This document shows, piece by piece, positions 1 to 9,623 of a DNA stretch of 40,962 bases. The stretch lies in the NCBI GenBank assembly GCA_937924685.1, contig CALEVN010000011.1:1-40962 (forward strand), read 5' to 3'. The notes under the pieces are model-generated. The model searched no databases, had not been told where the DNA came from, and saw only the letters and a program-made list of their open reading frames with translations. A program made the position numbers and the translations under genes. Position 1 is the first letter of the stretch. Every line of letters begins with the position of its first letter. The stretch comes from an uncultured Candidatus Altimarinota bacterium (GTDB lineage: Bacteria > Patescibacteriota > Gracilibacteria > BD1-5 > JAGOOR01).

Positions 1-456
1 AAAAATGGCGTCAATCGTAACAAGGAAAAACCAGGAAATGATCCTGTTATAAAATTTATGCAGTATCTCGTGACAGCAAAAGCACAGCAGACATTTTTTG
101 AAAACTATGAGTACTACCTCCCATCACAGATGTCACTTCTGAAGTCTGAAAAGGATACTCAGATAGATAAAAAAACAGGTGAACTCCGTATGACTGTCGG
201 CGATTGGTATGTCGATACTCAAAAATTCATCGCCTACGATATGGGTATTCCTCACGTCTTTGGTACTATTGTGGAAAAAGCATTTGATGAACCAGGTGCG
301 ACATCGAGTGTCATCGCGAAAAATATCCTCGACTATATCAGCTGTCGCGTGAAGCATATCCTTGATCCCGATACATATGATCAGGCGTGTGGTTGTATCA
401 AGGATACACAATCCAACAACAATCATTACTGGCCGGTGTGTGAGCGAGGTGTCTAA
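1..456 (+). CDS. C-terminal part of a probable extracellular solute-binding protein
   Basis: The reading frame is open from the first base and ends at TAA 454-456, so only the last 151 residues are present. The segment around VIKFMQYL, then AQQTFFENYEYYLPSQ, resembles the C-terminal lobe of family 1 solute-binding proteins of ABC importers, where a helix with a K/A-AQ-xF pattern is followed by an LP turn. Two cysteines near the end (QACGC) and one just before the stop are unusual for a cytoplasmic protein and fit an exported one. The N-terminus, where a signal peptide or lipobox would be, lies outside the window. No TGA codon occurs in this part. murF starts 9 nt after the stop. The assignment rests on pattern resemblance only; another exported CPR-specific protein is possible. 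Confidence 0.45.
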   Translation, partial: KNGVNRNKEKPGNDPVIKFMQYLVTAKAQQTFFENYEYYLPSQMSLLKSEKDTQIDKKTGELRMTVGDWYVDTQKFIAYDMGIPHVFGTIVEKAFDEPGATSSVIAKNILDYISCRVKHILDPDTYDQACGCIKDTQSNNNHYWPVCERGV

Positions 457-465
457 CATCTGTCT

Positions 466-1761
466 ATGAAAAAAATCTTTCGTTCTTTTATTCGCCATCT
501 TTTTTGTTTTTTGGCACGTCTCTGTATCCTCCGACATAAACCTTTTGTCATAGGTGTGACAGGTTCATTTGGTAAAACAACTGTACGGCACATCATCACC
601 GAGATTCTTCGTCGAGCAGGGAAAGATGTCTACTCACCAGAATGAAACTATAATGGTGAATGGTGACTCGCATTTTCTGTCCTTCAGGTCCGAAGTGGAT
701 GACAGAGTTTTCGTGCTTGGGTGAGTGCTTTTTTTGAATCTCTCTGGGCTCTGATACGCTCTGACTATCCTCATATTCTCGTGCTTGAATACGGTGTCGA
801 TCATGTTGGGGAGATGGATATACAGGTGCAGATAGTTGAGCCAGATATTGCACTCTTTACGAAATTATCACCGAGTCATATAGAATGATTCGGAACAGTA
901 GAAAAGTACTTCAATGAAAAAAAGAAACTTCTTCACAGGAAAAATAAAAATACTTTTGCTATCGGTAATGGTGATGATGTTCATCAATCTGATTTCGTCT
1001 GTCAGCTCTGGTATGGACGAGATGGTCGTCGGAGTGATCTCGTCTTCTCGAATACAGTAGAGCACCCTGATGGTCTCGAGAGTGATTTTTCCTATAAATG
1101 AAATTCGTATCACGTCGTCTCTCCAATACTTGGAGGACATCATGTAGAGTTGCTCGCTGGTGCATTTCTCGTCGCAGGAGAGATGGGGATACCACCACTC
1201 GACACACTTTCTTTTCTCCGACATATTCATCTCCCACACGCACGAGGGAATCTCCTCAAGTGACTCCATGATAGTCTCGTCATCGATGGCACCTATAATG
1301 GAGGATTTGATCCTATCGTCGCTGGTGTCGAGATGCTCGCTCGACTCGCCAAGACTGAATGAAGAAAAACTATCGCACTTCTCGGTGATATGCGTGAACT
1401 CGGTGCACTTGAGCGTGAGCGACACGAAGAACTCTGGGAGAAACTTCGTACTTTTGATATCGATCATTATATCTTTGTCGGAGCTGTTTCATGTGAAGTG
1501 ATCCAGCCACTCATCGATGATACATGGAGAGAAAAAACATTTTTTACACTCGATTCTCGTGTCGCAGGGGAGTACATACGCGCACTTCTCTCGGGCGATC
1601 CAGATAAGTATCTCCTCTTTGCTAAGTGAAGTCAGAACACTATCTATCTCGAAGAAGCTCTCAAATACTTTATTTTTCCAGAAGAATACCTGAAGCTCGT
1701 ACGACAAGAAGATCTCTATGTAAAAAAGAAATGAGATTTTTATAAGATGCTTGAAATCTAG
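466..1761 (+). CDS. murF: MurF-like Mur ligase (UDP-MurNAc-tripeptide:D-Ala-D-Ala ligase)
   Basis: A 431-residue protein when TGA is read as Gly, a normal MurF length. After a short basic/hydrophobic N-terminus comes the Mur ligase P-loop VTGSFGKTT (about residues 27-35). Next come a SPEGNYNGEWG segment equivalent to the substrate-binding loop, EYGVDHVGEMD, and SPSHIEGFGTVEKYF followed by the EKKK lysines of the central domain. The C-terminal half has HARGN, a DGTYNGGFDP motif (the MurF DxYNANP region), and LLGDMRELG. It ends with LLFAKGSQNTIYLEE, where the Gly is a TGA; MurF has KGSR here. The enzyme adds D-Ala-D-Ala to the peptidoglycan precursor in the cytoplasm. The start is the first ATG after the upstream stop. 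No Shine-Dalgarno site is visible. Confidence 0.88.
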
Positions 1762-1817
1762 TACAAAATACAAAGTACAAAATACACCACGACCGATTTA
1801 TTTCTTCACCTCTCTGT

Positions 1818-2213
1818 ATGCTCAAAATATTTTTTATCTTCATGAGCACGATCGTCCTCTTCCTCGCAATAGATGCTCTCTGGATCACGTTCTTTGGATC
1901 AAAATGGTACGCGCAGTATCTCAGTCATCTCACGTCTGGAAAGGTCGCTCTTACGCCAGCGCTTCTCTTCTACGTGATATACATCGGTGGCATACTTTTC
2001 TTCGTTATTTTGCCTGCTCTCGCATGACATACGCCTCTCACTGAGGTAGCACTTCGTGGAGCACTTCTCTGATTCTTTGCGTATAGCACATATGATCTCA
2101 CCAATCAAGTCTTTATGAAAAATTGGCCTTGGTTTATCACGATCACTGATATTCTCTGGTGAGCGTTTGTGACGGGAACTGTGGCGACACTCATAGTGAA
2201 ATTTTTTAGATAA
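1818..2213 (+). CDS. DUF2177 family membrane protein
   Basis: 131 residues with four hydrophobic segments (about 4-24, 45-68, 78-95 and 108-128). Recognisable DUF2177 signatures are IDALWITFFGSKWY near the N-terminus, YDLTNQVFMKNWPW in the second half, and the closing TDILWGAFVTGTVA. Three TGA codons fall at positions where Gly fits within membrane helices. The biochemical role of DUF2177 is not known to me. In other bacteria it is often found near DUF1295 proteins, and a DUF1295 gene is indeed the next gene here, which suggests a shared membrane-lipid role (inference). Start chosen at MLKIFF; there is no RBS. Confidence 0.85.
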
Positions 2214-2235
2214 AATGTTAGCTTGGAGTTTGCAT

Positions 2236-2353
2236 TGTCATTCTGAGGTGCTCAAAAAATCAGTAGAGTAAGCACCGTGAGAATCCATCCCCGTTTAAAT
2301 CCATGGATTCCCACGCTTCCTCTTCGTAAGCTCAGAGTTCGCTCGGAATGACA
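2236..2353. repeat. Intergenic element with 12-bp inverted ends
   Basis: The gap between the DUF2177 and DUF1295 genes holds TGTCATTCTGAG at 2236-2247 and CTCGGAATGACA at 2342-2353. These are inverted copies with 11 of 12 matches. Between them lies a GC-richer stretch including ATCCATGGAT. Ends of the GTCATTC...GAATGAC type are typical of dispersed intergenic repeats in many bacteria. It encodes no protein I can see. Confidence 0.55.
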
Positions 2354-2393
2354 GAGATACAATTTATCATTAGAATTCAATTATCATTTTTTT

Positions 2394-3158
2394 ATGCTCT
2401 CAATTTTTCTCACTCTCTGTGTCATACTTTTTTTCTGGATGACAGGATGGTATTTCATCGCTCTCTTCTTTCGTCGGACTGATATCGTCGATATGGTGTG
2501 GTGACTCAGTTATGGAGTAATCGCACTTGGTTTATTTTTGATTTTTCATTCGCAGAATCTCGCTCTTATTCCACTGTGTTTTATTCTTCTGTGGTCTGTG
2601 AGACTCGTCACGCATATCATCACTCGACTCAGAAAACATGCAGAAGATACACGTTATGCAGCCTTTCGTATTTCATGGTGAAAATATTTTTTCGTAAAAT
2701 CATACTTCTATATTTTTCTTTTGCAGTGATTTTTTATTGCGATTATTTCTCTCCCGATGTTATTTATTTTTCGATGAGATATTTTTCTGACACCACCATT
2801 TATTCTCTGAGCAATACTCTGGATAATATGATTCCTCTGCGAGTTTTTCGCGGATCGTCAGATGAATAATTTTCGTCGTGATCCAGAACATAAATGACAA
2901 ATAATTCAATCATGACTCTGGAAATATTCTCGTCATCCGAATTATTTTTGAGAGCTCCTTATGTGGTGGAGTGTGTGGATGATGAGTGTGGAGAGTGTAG
3001 AAAGTTTGATCGGCATTCTGAGTCCACTTCTCCTCAGTTATATCATAATCTATGTCACGTGAATACCGCTTCTAGAAGAGCATCTGAAGGGGAGACAATG
3101 ATATGAAGAATACGTACGAAAAACGAGTATTCTCATTCCTCTTCCACCGAAAAAATAA
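2394..3158 (+). CDS. DUF1295 family integral membrane protein (steroid 5-alpha-reductase-like fold)
   Basis: 254 residues with TGA = Gly. The frame is continuous from ATG 2394 to TAA 3156. Several hydrophobic segments are followed by the DUF1295 hallmarks: DIVDMVWG and LWSVRLVTHI in the N-terminal half, then FLCEFFADRQMNNFRRDPEHKG, and SGLWKYSRHPNYFGE with the conserved RHPNY-GE, which relates the family to isoprenylcysteine methyltransferases and steroid reductases. It closes with a cytosolic GYEEYVRKTS tail ending in IPLPPKK. These proteins are probably NAD(P)H-dependent membrane reductases, but the substrate is unknown. Shorter frames in this region are in another phase and are not genes. 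Confidence 0.88.
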
Positions 3159-3270
3159 ATATTTTTTTCACGTAATAAAATAAAATTTTTTTCTAAAAAA
3201 TATTTTTTTATTTTTTATTTTTCATCTTGAAATAATTTATTTTTTTATAAGAGAGACTTGATTTACTCTT

Positions 3271-3375
3271 ATGCAAAACATCGCCAGAGTTTTTTGAATT
3301 ATTCGTTTATGATTTTTTATTATATGTATGTACACGAATATGATTTTTGGAAAGGCATTAATTAATGCTAAATAA
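3271..3375 (+). CDS. Possible 34-residue hydrophobic peptide
   Basis: In the very AT-rich gap 3159-3430 a short frame reads MQNIARVFGIIRLGFFIICM and continues to a TAA at 3373. Two TGA codons are read as Gly. The product would be one hydrophobic helix with a few basic residues. Nothing else supports it: no RBS, no recognised family, and AT-rich sequence produces such frames by chance. Listed so that the gap is not left blank. Confidence 0.2.
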
Positions 3376-3430
3376 ATATAAATATATACAATTTTTTCAC
3401 GTTCGTTTTTTATTTTTTATTCTCTTTTCT

Positions 3431-3565
3431 ATGGCACTCGCTAAGAAAAAAGTTGCTGCTAAAAAAGCACCAGCTAAGAAAAAAGCACCAGCTGCTAAAA
3501 AGAAAGTTGTTGCTAAAAAAGCACCAGCTGCTAAAAAGAAAGTTGCTGCTAAAAAGAAGAAGTAA
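3431..3565 (+). CDS. Small Lys/Ala-rich histone H1-like protein
   Basis: 44 residues made almost only of Lys, Ala, Val and Pro, with an irregular repeat of the type KKAPAAKKKVVAKKAPA. This resembles the AK-rich tails of bacterial histone H1-like (Hc1/HctB-type) proteins and of some DNA-binding proteins, so binding of DNA or RNA through charge is the likely role (inference). The start at MALAKKK is preferred over an in-frame ATG at 3365, which would add an unrelated hydrophobic stretch. A strong terminator follows 18 nt after the stop, which supports a real monocistronic gene. As a free-standing 44-residue protein it has no globular domain. Confidence 0.7.
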   Translation: MALAKKKVAAKKAPAKKKAPAAKKKVVAKKAPAAKKKVAAKKKK

Positions 3566-3583
3566 TTCTTTTTTTCAAAATTT

Positions 3584-3612
3584 ATACCTCTCGTTTCGGG
3601 AGGTATTTTTTT
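3584..3612 (+). terminator. Rho-independent terminator after the Lys/Ala-rich gene
   Basis: ATACCTC at 3584-3590 pairs with GAGGTAT at 3600-3606 around a 9-nt loop, followed by a run of T. The position, 18 nt after the stop of the small basic protein, fits its transcript end. Confidence 0.8.
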
Positions 3613-3615
3613 GTC

Positions 3616-3635
3616 ATACCGACGAAAGTCGGTAT
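3616..3635. repeat. Short hairpin repeat (GTCATACCGAC-type)
   Basis: ATACCGAC and GTCGGTAT flank a GAAA loop, giving a perfect 8-bp stem directly downstream of the terminator. It begins with TGTCAT and continues into ATCCAGG, a layout typical of dispersed REP-like intergenic repeats. It may be a second relative of the element at 2236-2353. Confidence 0.5.
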
Positions 3636-3684
3636 CCAGGGCAAGATTCGTTTTGTACTTTTTCTGAAAAAAGTACCAAAATCA

Positions 3685-3762
3685 TTTAGGGGATAAAAAC
3701 TCGGACAGTTTTATCATCTATCAGTTCTGTGTTCATGGACCTTAGACAGTTTATCCCCTAAA
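3685..3762. repeat. 13-bp perfect inverted repeat in intergenic DNA
   Basis: TTTAGGGGATAAA at 3685-3697 and its exact reverse complement at 3750-3762 enclose 52 nt without a gene. Just upstream, around 3650-3680, a second imperfect dyad places TTTTGTACTTT opposite AAGTACCAAAA. This gap (3566-3829) therefore carries three stacked dyads, perhaps a small non-coding RNA or a remnant repeat element. Confidence 0.45.
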
Positions 3763-3816
3763 AACCTATTTCTCTATTTCAACTGTTTTTCTACTTGGAG
3801 TTCAATTTTATATTTC

Positions 3817-3822
3817 TATAAT
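3817..3822 (+). promoter_or_regulatory. -10 box directly before the VOC gene (leaderless start)
   Basis: A consensus TATAAT ends 7 nt before the ATG of the VOC protein at 3830. With the usual 6-7 nt spacing the transcript would begin at or next to the start codon, leaving no room for an RBS. Confidence 0.55.
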
Positions 3823-3829
3823 TACTTCT

Positions 3830-4312
3830 ATGAAACTCCCACCACTCACCTCTATCGGACACGTGCATCTCACCGTCGCGAATCTCGATCGCTCACTCGC
3901 GTTCTATCGAGACATACTCGGATTTGAAGTCACGACGACGTACGGAGACTCTGCCGTCTTCCTCTCTGCGGGATGATATCATCATCATATTGGACTCAAT
4001 ACGTGGAAAGGAGAAGGAGTGCCACCTCCACCACCTCGCACAAGTGGACTCTATCACTTCGCGATTCTGCTTCCTTCACGAGTGGAATTGGCGAAAGTCA
4101 TCCAGCGACTCATCGATGCAGGCTATCCTCTCGATGGTGCGAGTGATCATAGCGTCTCTGAAGCCATCTATCTCCGTGATCCTGACTCTATCGGTATCGA
4201 GCTCTATCGTGATCGACCGAGAGGAGAATGGAAGTACGACGAACATGGCAATGTCACCATGGTGACAGAAGCGCTCAATATAGATGATTTACTCGGGGAA
4301 TTGGAGCAATAA
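3830..4312 (+). CDS. VOC (glyoxalase/bleomycin resistance/dioxygenase superfamily) protein
   Basis: 160 residues. The N-terminal half has SIGHVHLTVANLDRSLAFYRDILGF, the classic first beta-alpha-beta unit with metal-ligand His in HVHLTV. It is followed by AVFLSAGGYHHHIGLNTW (one Gly from TGA) with a His cluster. The second half has GLYHFAILLPSRVEL and ends with AIYLRDPDSIGIELYRDRP, where E of IELY is the usual last metal ligand. The pattern D-P-D-G/S-x-IELY is typical of the CatE/YurT branch of Bacillus. The protein is probably a metal-dependent lyase or dioxygenase-like enzyme; the substrate cannot be told from sequence. It has its own -10 box next to the start codon. Confidence 0.85.
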
Positions 4313-4352
4313 AAAAAGTTTCTTTTCTGCGTTGTGAAAAGGAGAGAATGAA

Positions 4353-4358
4353 TATAAT
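4353..4358 (+). promoter_or_regulatory. -10 box directly before hsdR (leaderless start)
   Basis: TATAAT lies 6 nt upstream of the hsdR ATG at 4365, so transcription should start on the start codon itself. It is the likely promoter of the whole hsdRMS operon. Confidence 0.55.
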
Positions 4359-4364
4359 CAGATC

Positions 4365-6728
4365 ATGGAAAAACGAGAACTCTCAGAAAGAGATATCTGT
4401 ACAAAATTTATTACTCCGGCTATCGAAAAATCTGGATGGAACCTCCATTCCCAAGTGCGGGAGGAGGTTACTTTTACTGATGGACGGATTGAGGTTAAGG
4501 GCAAAACTGTAAAACGCGGTGAAAAGCGACGCGCTGATTACGTGCTCTATTACAAGCCAAATCTCCCGATTGCCATAGTAGAAGCCAAAGATAACCGTCA
4601 TACCATTGGTGCTGGTATGCAACAAGCAATTGACTATGCTCGCACTCTCGATATTCCCTGTGCCTTTGCTTCTAATGGCGATGGTTTTATATTTCATGAC
4701 TTCACAAATTGAACAGAAACTGAGATATCACTTGATGAATTCCCAACACCAGTAGAGCTTTGGGAAAAATATAAATCCTATAAATGAATTATTACCCCGG
4801 AAGTTGAAAAAATTGCACTTCAAGATTATTACTACGATAGCTCGGGACGCGGTCCACGTTATTATCAGCGTATTGCAATCAATCGAACGGTTGAGGAAAT
4901 TGCAAAATGAAATAATAGGATTTTTCTCGTCATGGCAACAGGGACAGGAAAAACTTATACAGCATTTCAGATTATCTGGAGACTTTGGAAAAGTGGAATG
5001 AAAAAACGGATCCTTTTTCTTGCTGATCGCAATGCTCTCATAGATCAGACAAAACGTGGTGATTTCCGCCATTTTAAGGATTCCATGACGGTTGTACAAA
5101 AGCATCAGGTTGATAAGTCATACGAAATCTATCTTGCACTTTACCAGGGGCTTACTGGTAATGAGGAAGAAAGCAATATTTACAAACAATTTTCTCCTGA
5201 TTTCTTTGATCTGATTATAGTCGATGAGTGTCACCGAGGAAGTGCCCGTGATGATAGTGCATGGCGTGATATTCTTTCTTATTTTTCCAGTGCTACCCAA
5301 GTAGGGCTTACAGCCACCCCGAAGGAAACCACTGAGATTTCCAATATCGATTATTTTGGTGAACCAGTTTATACATACTCCCTCAAACAAGGTATTGAAG
5401 ATGGGTTTCTAGCTCCGTACCGTGTTATTAAGGTTGGGCTAAATATTGATCTCGAAGGGTGGAGACCTCCGAAAGACTTTCTCGATAAAAATGGAAATCC
5501 AGTTGAAGATCGTATTTATAATATCTCTGACTTTGATCGCTATCTCGTCGTGGAAGATCGACGAAAAATCGTTGCCAGGAAAATCACCGAATTTCTCAAG
5601 GCGACGGACCGTTTCGCAAAAACAATAATCTTTTGTGTTGATATAGAACATGCGGAAGGTATGCGTCGTGCCCTGATAGCTGAGAATGCTGATGAGATGA
5701 TGAAGAATGATAAATATGTCATGCAAATCACAGGTGACAATCTGGAATGAAAGAAAGAACTGGATAATTTTACTAGCCCTCAAGAAATCTACCCTGTTAT
5801 TGTGACCACTTCAAAACTCCTTACTACTTGAGTAGATGCTCAGACTTGTAAACTAATAGTATTAGACTCAAATATCGAATCTATGACCGAATTTAAACAG
5901 ATTATCGGTCGTGGAACTCGTATCAACGAGGACTATGGAAAACAATATTTCACAATCCTCGATTTCCGAAATGTGACGAAAAAATTTGCTGATCCTGATT
6001 TTGATGGAGAGCCTATCATGATTAAAGGACTTGGTGAGGATGATATAATTGATGGAACTGATGTCGAATGAGATGAAGAAACTGCGGAAGAGGAGACTGT
6101 TCTTGTAACTCATGGGCCAACATTCACTACAAAAACGAATGGCCCCCGTGAAAAAACCTATATCAAAGGAATCGATGTTTCTATTCTTGTAGAGCGCTTA
6201 TTAACTTTCGACAATAACGGAAAACTTGTGACGGTGAGCTTGCGAGACCATGCCCGTGAGGTTCTTCTCGGAAAATTTGCGACACTTGATGCCTTCCAGC
6301 ACTATTGGAGCGACAATGTTCGCAAAAAGGCACTCATCCAAGAGCTTTCAGAAGCAGGGCTTAATATTGAAGAAGTCATGGTGAACGTAAAAGAATCCGA
6401 AAGTTTGAAGGGTTTGGATATATTCGATCTCCTTTGTCTCCTGGCATATGATGCGCCTCCACTTTCTCGAAAAGAGAGAGCTGAACATGTTCGAAAGAAG
6501 AATGTATTTCAGAAATACGGTTTTCAGGCCTATGAAGTCCTGAATGCGCTTCTCGATAAGTATGCTTCGGCGGGAATCGAAGAAATCGAAGACCGCTCAA
6601 TTCTTCAGGCTGATCCGTTCCGCCAACTCGGGACTCCTCTCGAAATCCTGAAACGCTTCGGAAATACTGACAAGTATGAAGAAGCTCTCACTGAACTCGA
6701 GTCTGCACTTTATTCCGTAAAACTCTAA
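4365..6728 (+). CDS. hsdR: Type I restriction enzyme R subunit (HsdR)
   Basis: 787 residues with TGA = Gly; with the standard code it would break into several pieces. The N-terminal nuclease domain has D58 in RADYVLYY and E73-x-K75 in IVEAKD, the PD-(D/E)XK triad. The translocase follows: Walker A MATGTGKT at 190-197, DECH at 287-290, GLTATP, then the second RecA domain with TIIFC, a VTTSKLLTTGVD stretch, and motif VI in IIGRGTRIN. The C-terminal third (from about residue 600) is the helical region that contacts the methyltransferase. With HsdM and HsdS it forms the complex that translocates DNA and cuts unmethylated DNA away from the recognition site. It is the first gene of the hsdRMS operon, with the stop 7 nt before hsdM. 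Confidence 0.95.
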
Positions 6729-6735
6729 TTACTAC

Positions 6736-8157
6736 ATGACGAACCTCTCCGCATTTATAAAAACCATACGAAATACCATGCGGCAAGATCGCGGGGTGAA
6801 TGGTGATGCTCAACGCATAGAACAACTCGGATGGATGTTATTTTTAAAGATTTTCGATGATCAAGAACAAGAGCTCGAAGCTATGCGTTCTGATTATATA
6901 TCACCAATTCCAAAAGAACTTAAATGGAGAACTTGGGCATCAGATGACGAATGACTCACATGAGATGATCTATTGAGATTCATCGACGATAAACTATTTC
7001 CAACTCTTCGAAATATCACTATTGCCGAGGGGGACATTCGAGCATCACTCGTACAACATGTTTTCGCTGAGAATAATAACTACATGAAATCGGGGGTGTA
7101 TATCCGCCAAATATGTAATCTCGTGAACTCCATTGACTTCACTACCTCCAAAGATCGTCATGTTTTTGGGGATATTTATGAAAACATTCTTAAGGAGCTC
7201 CAGAGTGCTGGAAGTGCCGGAGAATTTTATACTCCTCGTGCTGTGACAGAATTCATGACTGAGATGATCGATCCAAAACTCGGAGAATCAATTATGGATC
7301 CAGCATGTGGAACTGGATGATTTCTCGTGAATACAATTGAACATATTCGTCGTGCTGGCTCAATCAATACCATCGAGGATATTGAAACGCTCAATAAAAC
7401 TATTCAAGGAACAGAATACAAGCCGCTACCATACATGCTCGCTGTAACAAACCTTATCCTACATGGCGTGGAGTCTCCGGCAATCCGATATGACGATTCT
7501 CTCGCGGTAACCTACCATGATATAAAACGATCCCAAGAAGTGGATGTGATTCTTGCCAATCCTCCCTTCGGTGGAATGGTGGCCCATGGTAATGAAAAGA
7601 ACTTCCCAGAAACATATCGAACCAAAGAAAGTGCGGACCTCTTTCTCCTTCTTTTTATCCGATATCTGAAACATGGCGGAAGATGTGCGATCGTCCTTCC
7701 GGATGGTTCGCTCACGGGCGATGGTGTGAAGGAGCGTATTCGTAAAAAACTCCTCGAAGACTGTAATCTGCATACAATCATCCGACTCCCAAATTCTGTA
7801 TTCCAGCCTTATGCCACGGTTGCTACGAATCTTCTCTTCTTCGAAAAAGGAACACCAACAAAGGACGTATGGTATTATGAACATCGTCTTCCTGAATGAC
7901 AGAAATCTTATAGCAAGACTAAGGCAATCGAGCTTCGAGAATTTAATCCAATCAAGACTTGGTGGAATGATCGGAAAGAATCTGATATTTCATGGAAAGT
8001 TTCGATCAACTTTTTGAAAGAACATTGATACGACTTGGATATAAAGAATCCAACCAAAAAAGAAGAAATTGAAGAGCTAACGAGCAAAGAAATAATAGAA
8101 AAAATGGAGGCCTCATTCGAAAAAATGAAGATATTACTTGAATCAATAAAAGCTTAA
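6736..8157 (+). CDS. hsdM: Type I restriction-modification DNA adenine methyltransferase (HsdM)
   Basis: 473 residues. An N-terminal helical domain (MRQDRGVNGDAQRIEQLGWM) precedes the catalytic domain. SAM motif I is DPACGTGGF around residue 195, where the second Gly of GG is the TGA at 7318-7320. AGEFYTPRAVTEFM comes before it, and the catalytic motif IV is NPPFGG in VDVILANPPF. ADLFLLLFIRYLKHGGRCAIVLPDG matches later conserved motifs. It methylates adenine in the target chosen by HsdS. The stop TAA overlaps the hsdS ATG by one base, so the pair is translationally coupled. Confidence 0.95.
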
Positions 8158-9611
8158 TGGAAATACAATTCATACCACTCACATTCATCCAGGAAAAGGG
8201 CGATATTCAAAAACAAATTGAAAATACTTCTATTTTTTCGGTGCTTCAGAAAAAATATCCAGTGACAACGCTGGGCGATTATCTTGAAAGCACGCAGTAT
8301 TGATATACAGCCTCGGCATTAGAGGCTGGAAACTGTCACATGCTTCGAATTACCGATATTAATAATGGTCGTGTAGATTGGAATAAGGTTCCATTTTGCA
8401 ATTGTGACACTCTCGAAAAATATAGACTAAGGCAAAATGATATCTTAGTGGCACGAACAGGATGAACTACTTGAAAGAGTTTTTTAGTTGAAGATATTTC
8501 GGTGGATGCGGTTTTTGCATGCTACCTTATCCGACTCCGTCCCAAAAAAGATATAGTTCCTGATTTTTTATACGCATTTCTCAATTCATATCTTTTCTGG
8601 TCCCAAATTACCGAAATGAAAGGATGATCAGCTCAACCAAATGTAAACGCGGAAAAACTCAAAACGGTGAAAATTCCAAAATGTGATGTTGAAACTCAGA
8701 AACTAGTAGTAAAAATGATTGGTGATCTCCGCGAGGCACCAACCGAATTTCAGAATGCTATCTTATGAGCGCGAAAGTTTTTTGAGATAATCTATGAAAC
8801 TCAAATTGAGCACATGAATCAATCTGAACTTTTAGTCTCTCTCCGTTCAGCAATTCTCCGCGAAGCAGTTCAAGGAAAGCTCGTCCCGCAAGATCCAAGC
8901 GAGTGAAATGCTCAGGATTTACTCGATCAAATACAGAAAGAACGAGACCAATCAGTTGGTGGAAAAAGATCAAAGAACTCAGAGATAAAATCTATAGATC
9001 CAAAAGAAATTCTTTTTGCAATCCCTGAGAATTGGGTATGGTGCAGACTTTCTGATATATCAACTATTATATGATGAGGGACACCCTCTTCCTCAAGATC
9101 TGACTATTATTCGGCTAATTGAATTCCATGGCTGACTCCTGCCGATATGAGGAATGCTGGGAAATATATCGAACGTGGAGGTAGGGATATATCTGAAATC
9201 TGATATAAAAACTCATCCGCACAATTAATGCCTGAGTGATCAGTTGTATTTTCAAGTAGGGCTCCAATTTGATATGTTGCCATAACAAAAAATCCATTAA
9301 CTACTAATCAAGGATTTAAATCACTGATTCCCCATATAAAAGAAATGAATGAATATCTCTATTATTTCCTTTCTTTTGCTAGTAAAGGAATTGACGAAGC
9401 AGCTGGTGGTACTACTTTTAAAGAAGTTTCTTGAAAAGAAATGGCAAGAGTTTTGATACCACTACCACCATTAGCTGAACAGAATCGTATCACATCCAAA
9501 ATTAATCAATTAATAGAAAAACTACAAGAATTTAAACTCAATATCTCCGAAAGCAAAGATCTTTCAGAGAGGCTTTTGAAAGTAGGATTGAAAGAGGTGT
9601 TTAATTGATAA
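8157..9611 (+). CDS. hsdS: Type I restriction-modification specificity subunit (HsdS)
   Basis: 484 residues with two target-recognition domains. The first covers about residues 30-190: YPVTTLGDYLESTQ, then LRITDINNGRVDW, ARTGGTTGKSF and AQPNVNAEKLKTVKIP. A central helical spacer contains LRSAILREAVQGKLVPQDP. The second domain (about 280-450) repeats the plan: PENWVWCRLSDIS, GGGTPSS, GIPWLTPADM and EMARVLIPLPPLAEQNRI. A terminal helix closes the protein. Many Gly codons are TGA, including GGT in ARTGGTTG and GGG in IIGGGTP. It determines the bipartite recognition sequence of the complex. The last sense codon is a TGA followed directly by TAA. Confidence 0.93.
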
Positions 9612-9623
9612 TTTGAACACTAT

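Noticed and set aside
133..537. 134-codon minus-strand frame opposite the solute-binding protein and murF start
   Set aside because: It is the mirror of two better-supported plus-strand genes and its product has no recognisable feature.
2498..3106. Two plus-strand frames of 123 and 70 codons
   Set aside because: They are in the wrong phase; the continuous DUF1295 frame over the same bases carries the family motifs.
4365..6728. Series of broken reading frames suggesting hsdR pseudogenes
   Set aside because: All breaks are in-frame TGA codons at Gly positions; with TGA = Gly the gene is intact and full length. The same holds for copA, murF, comEC and the type IIG gene.
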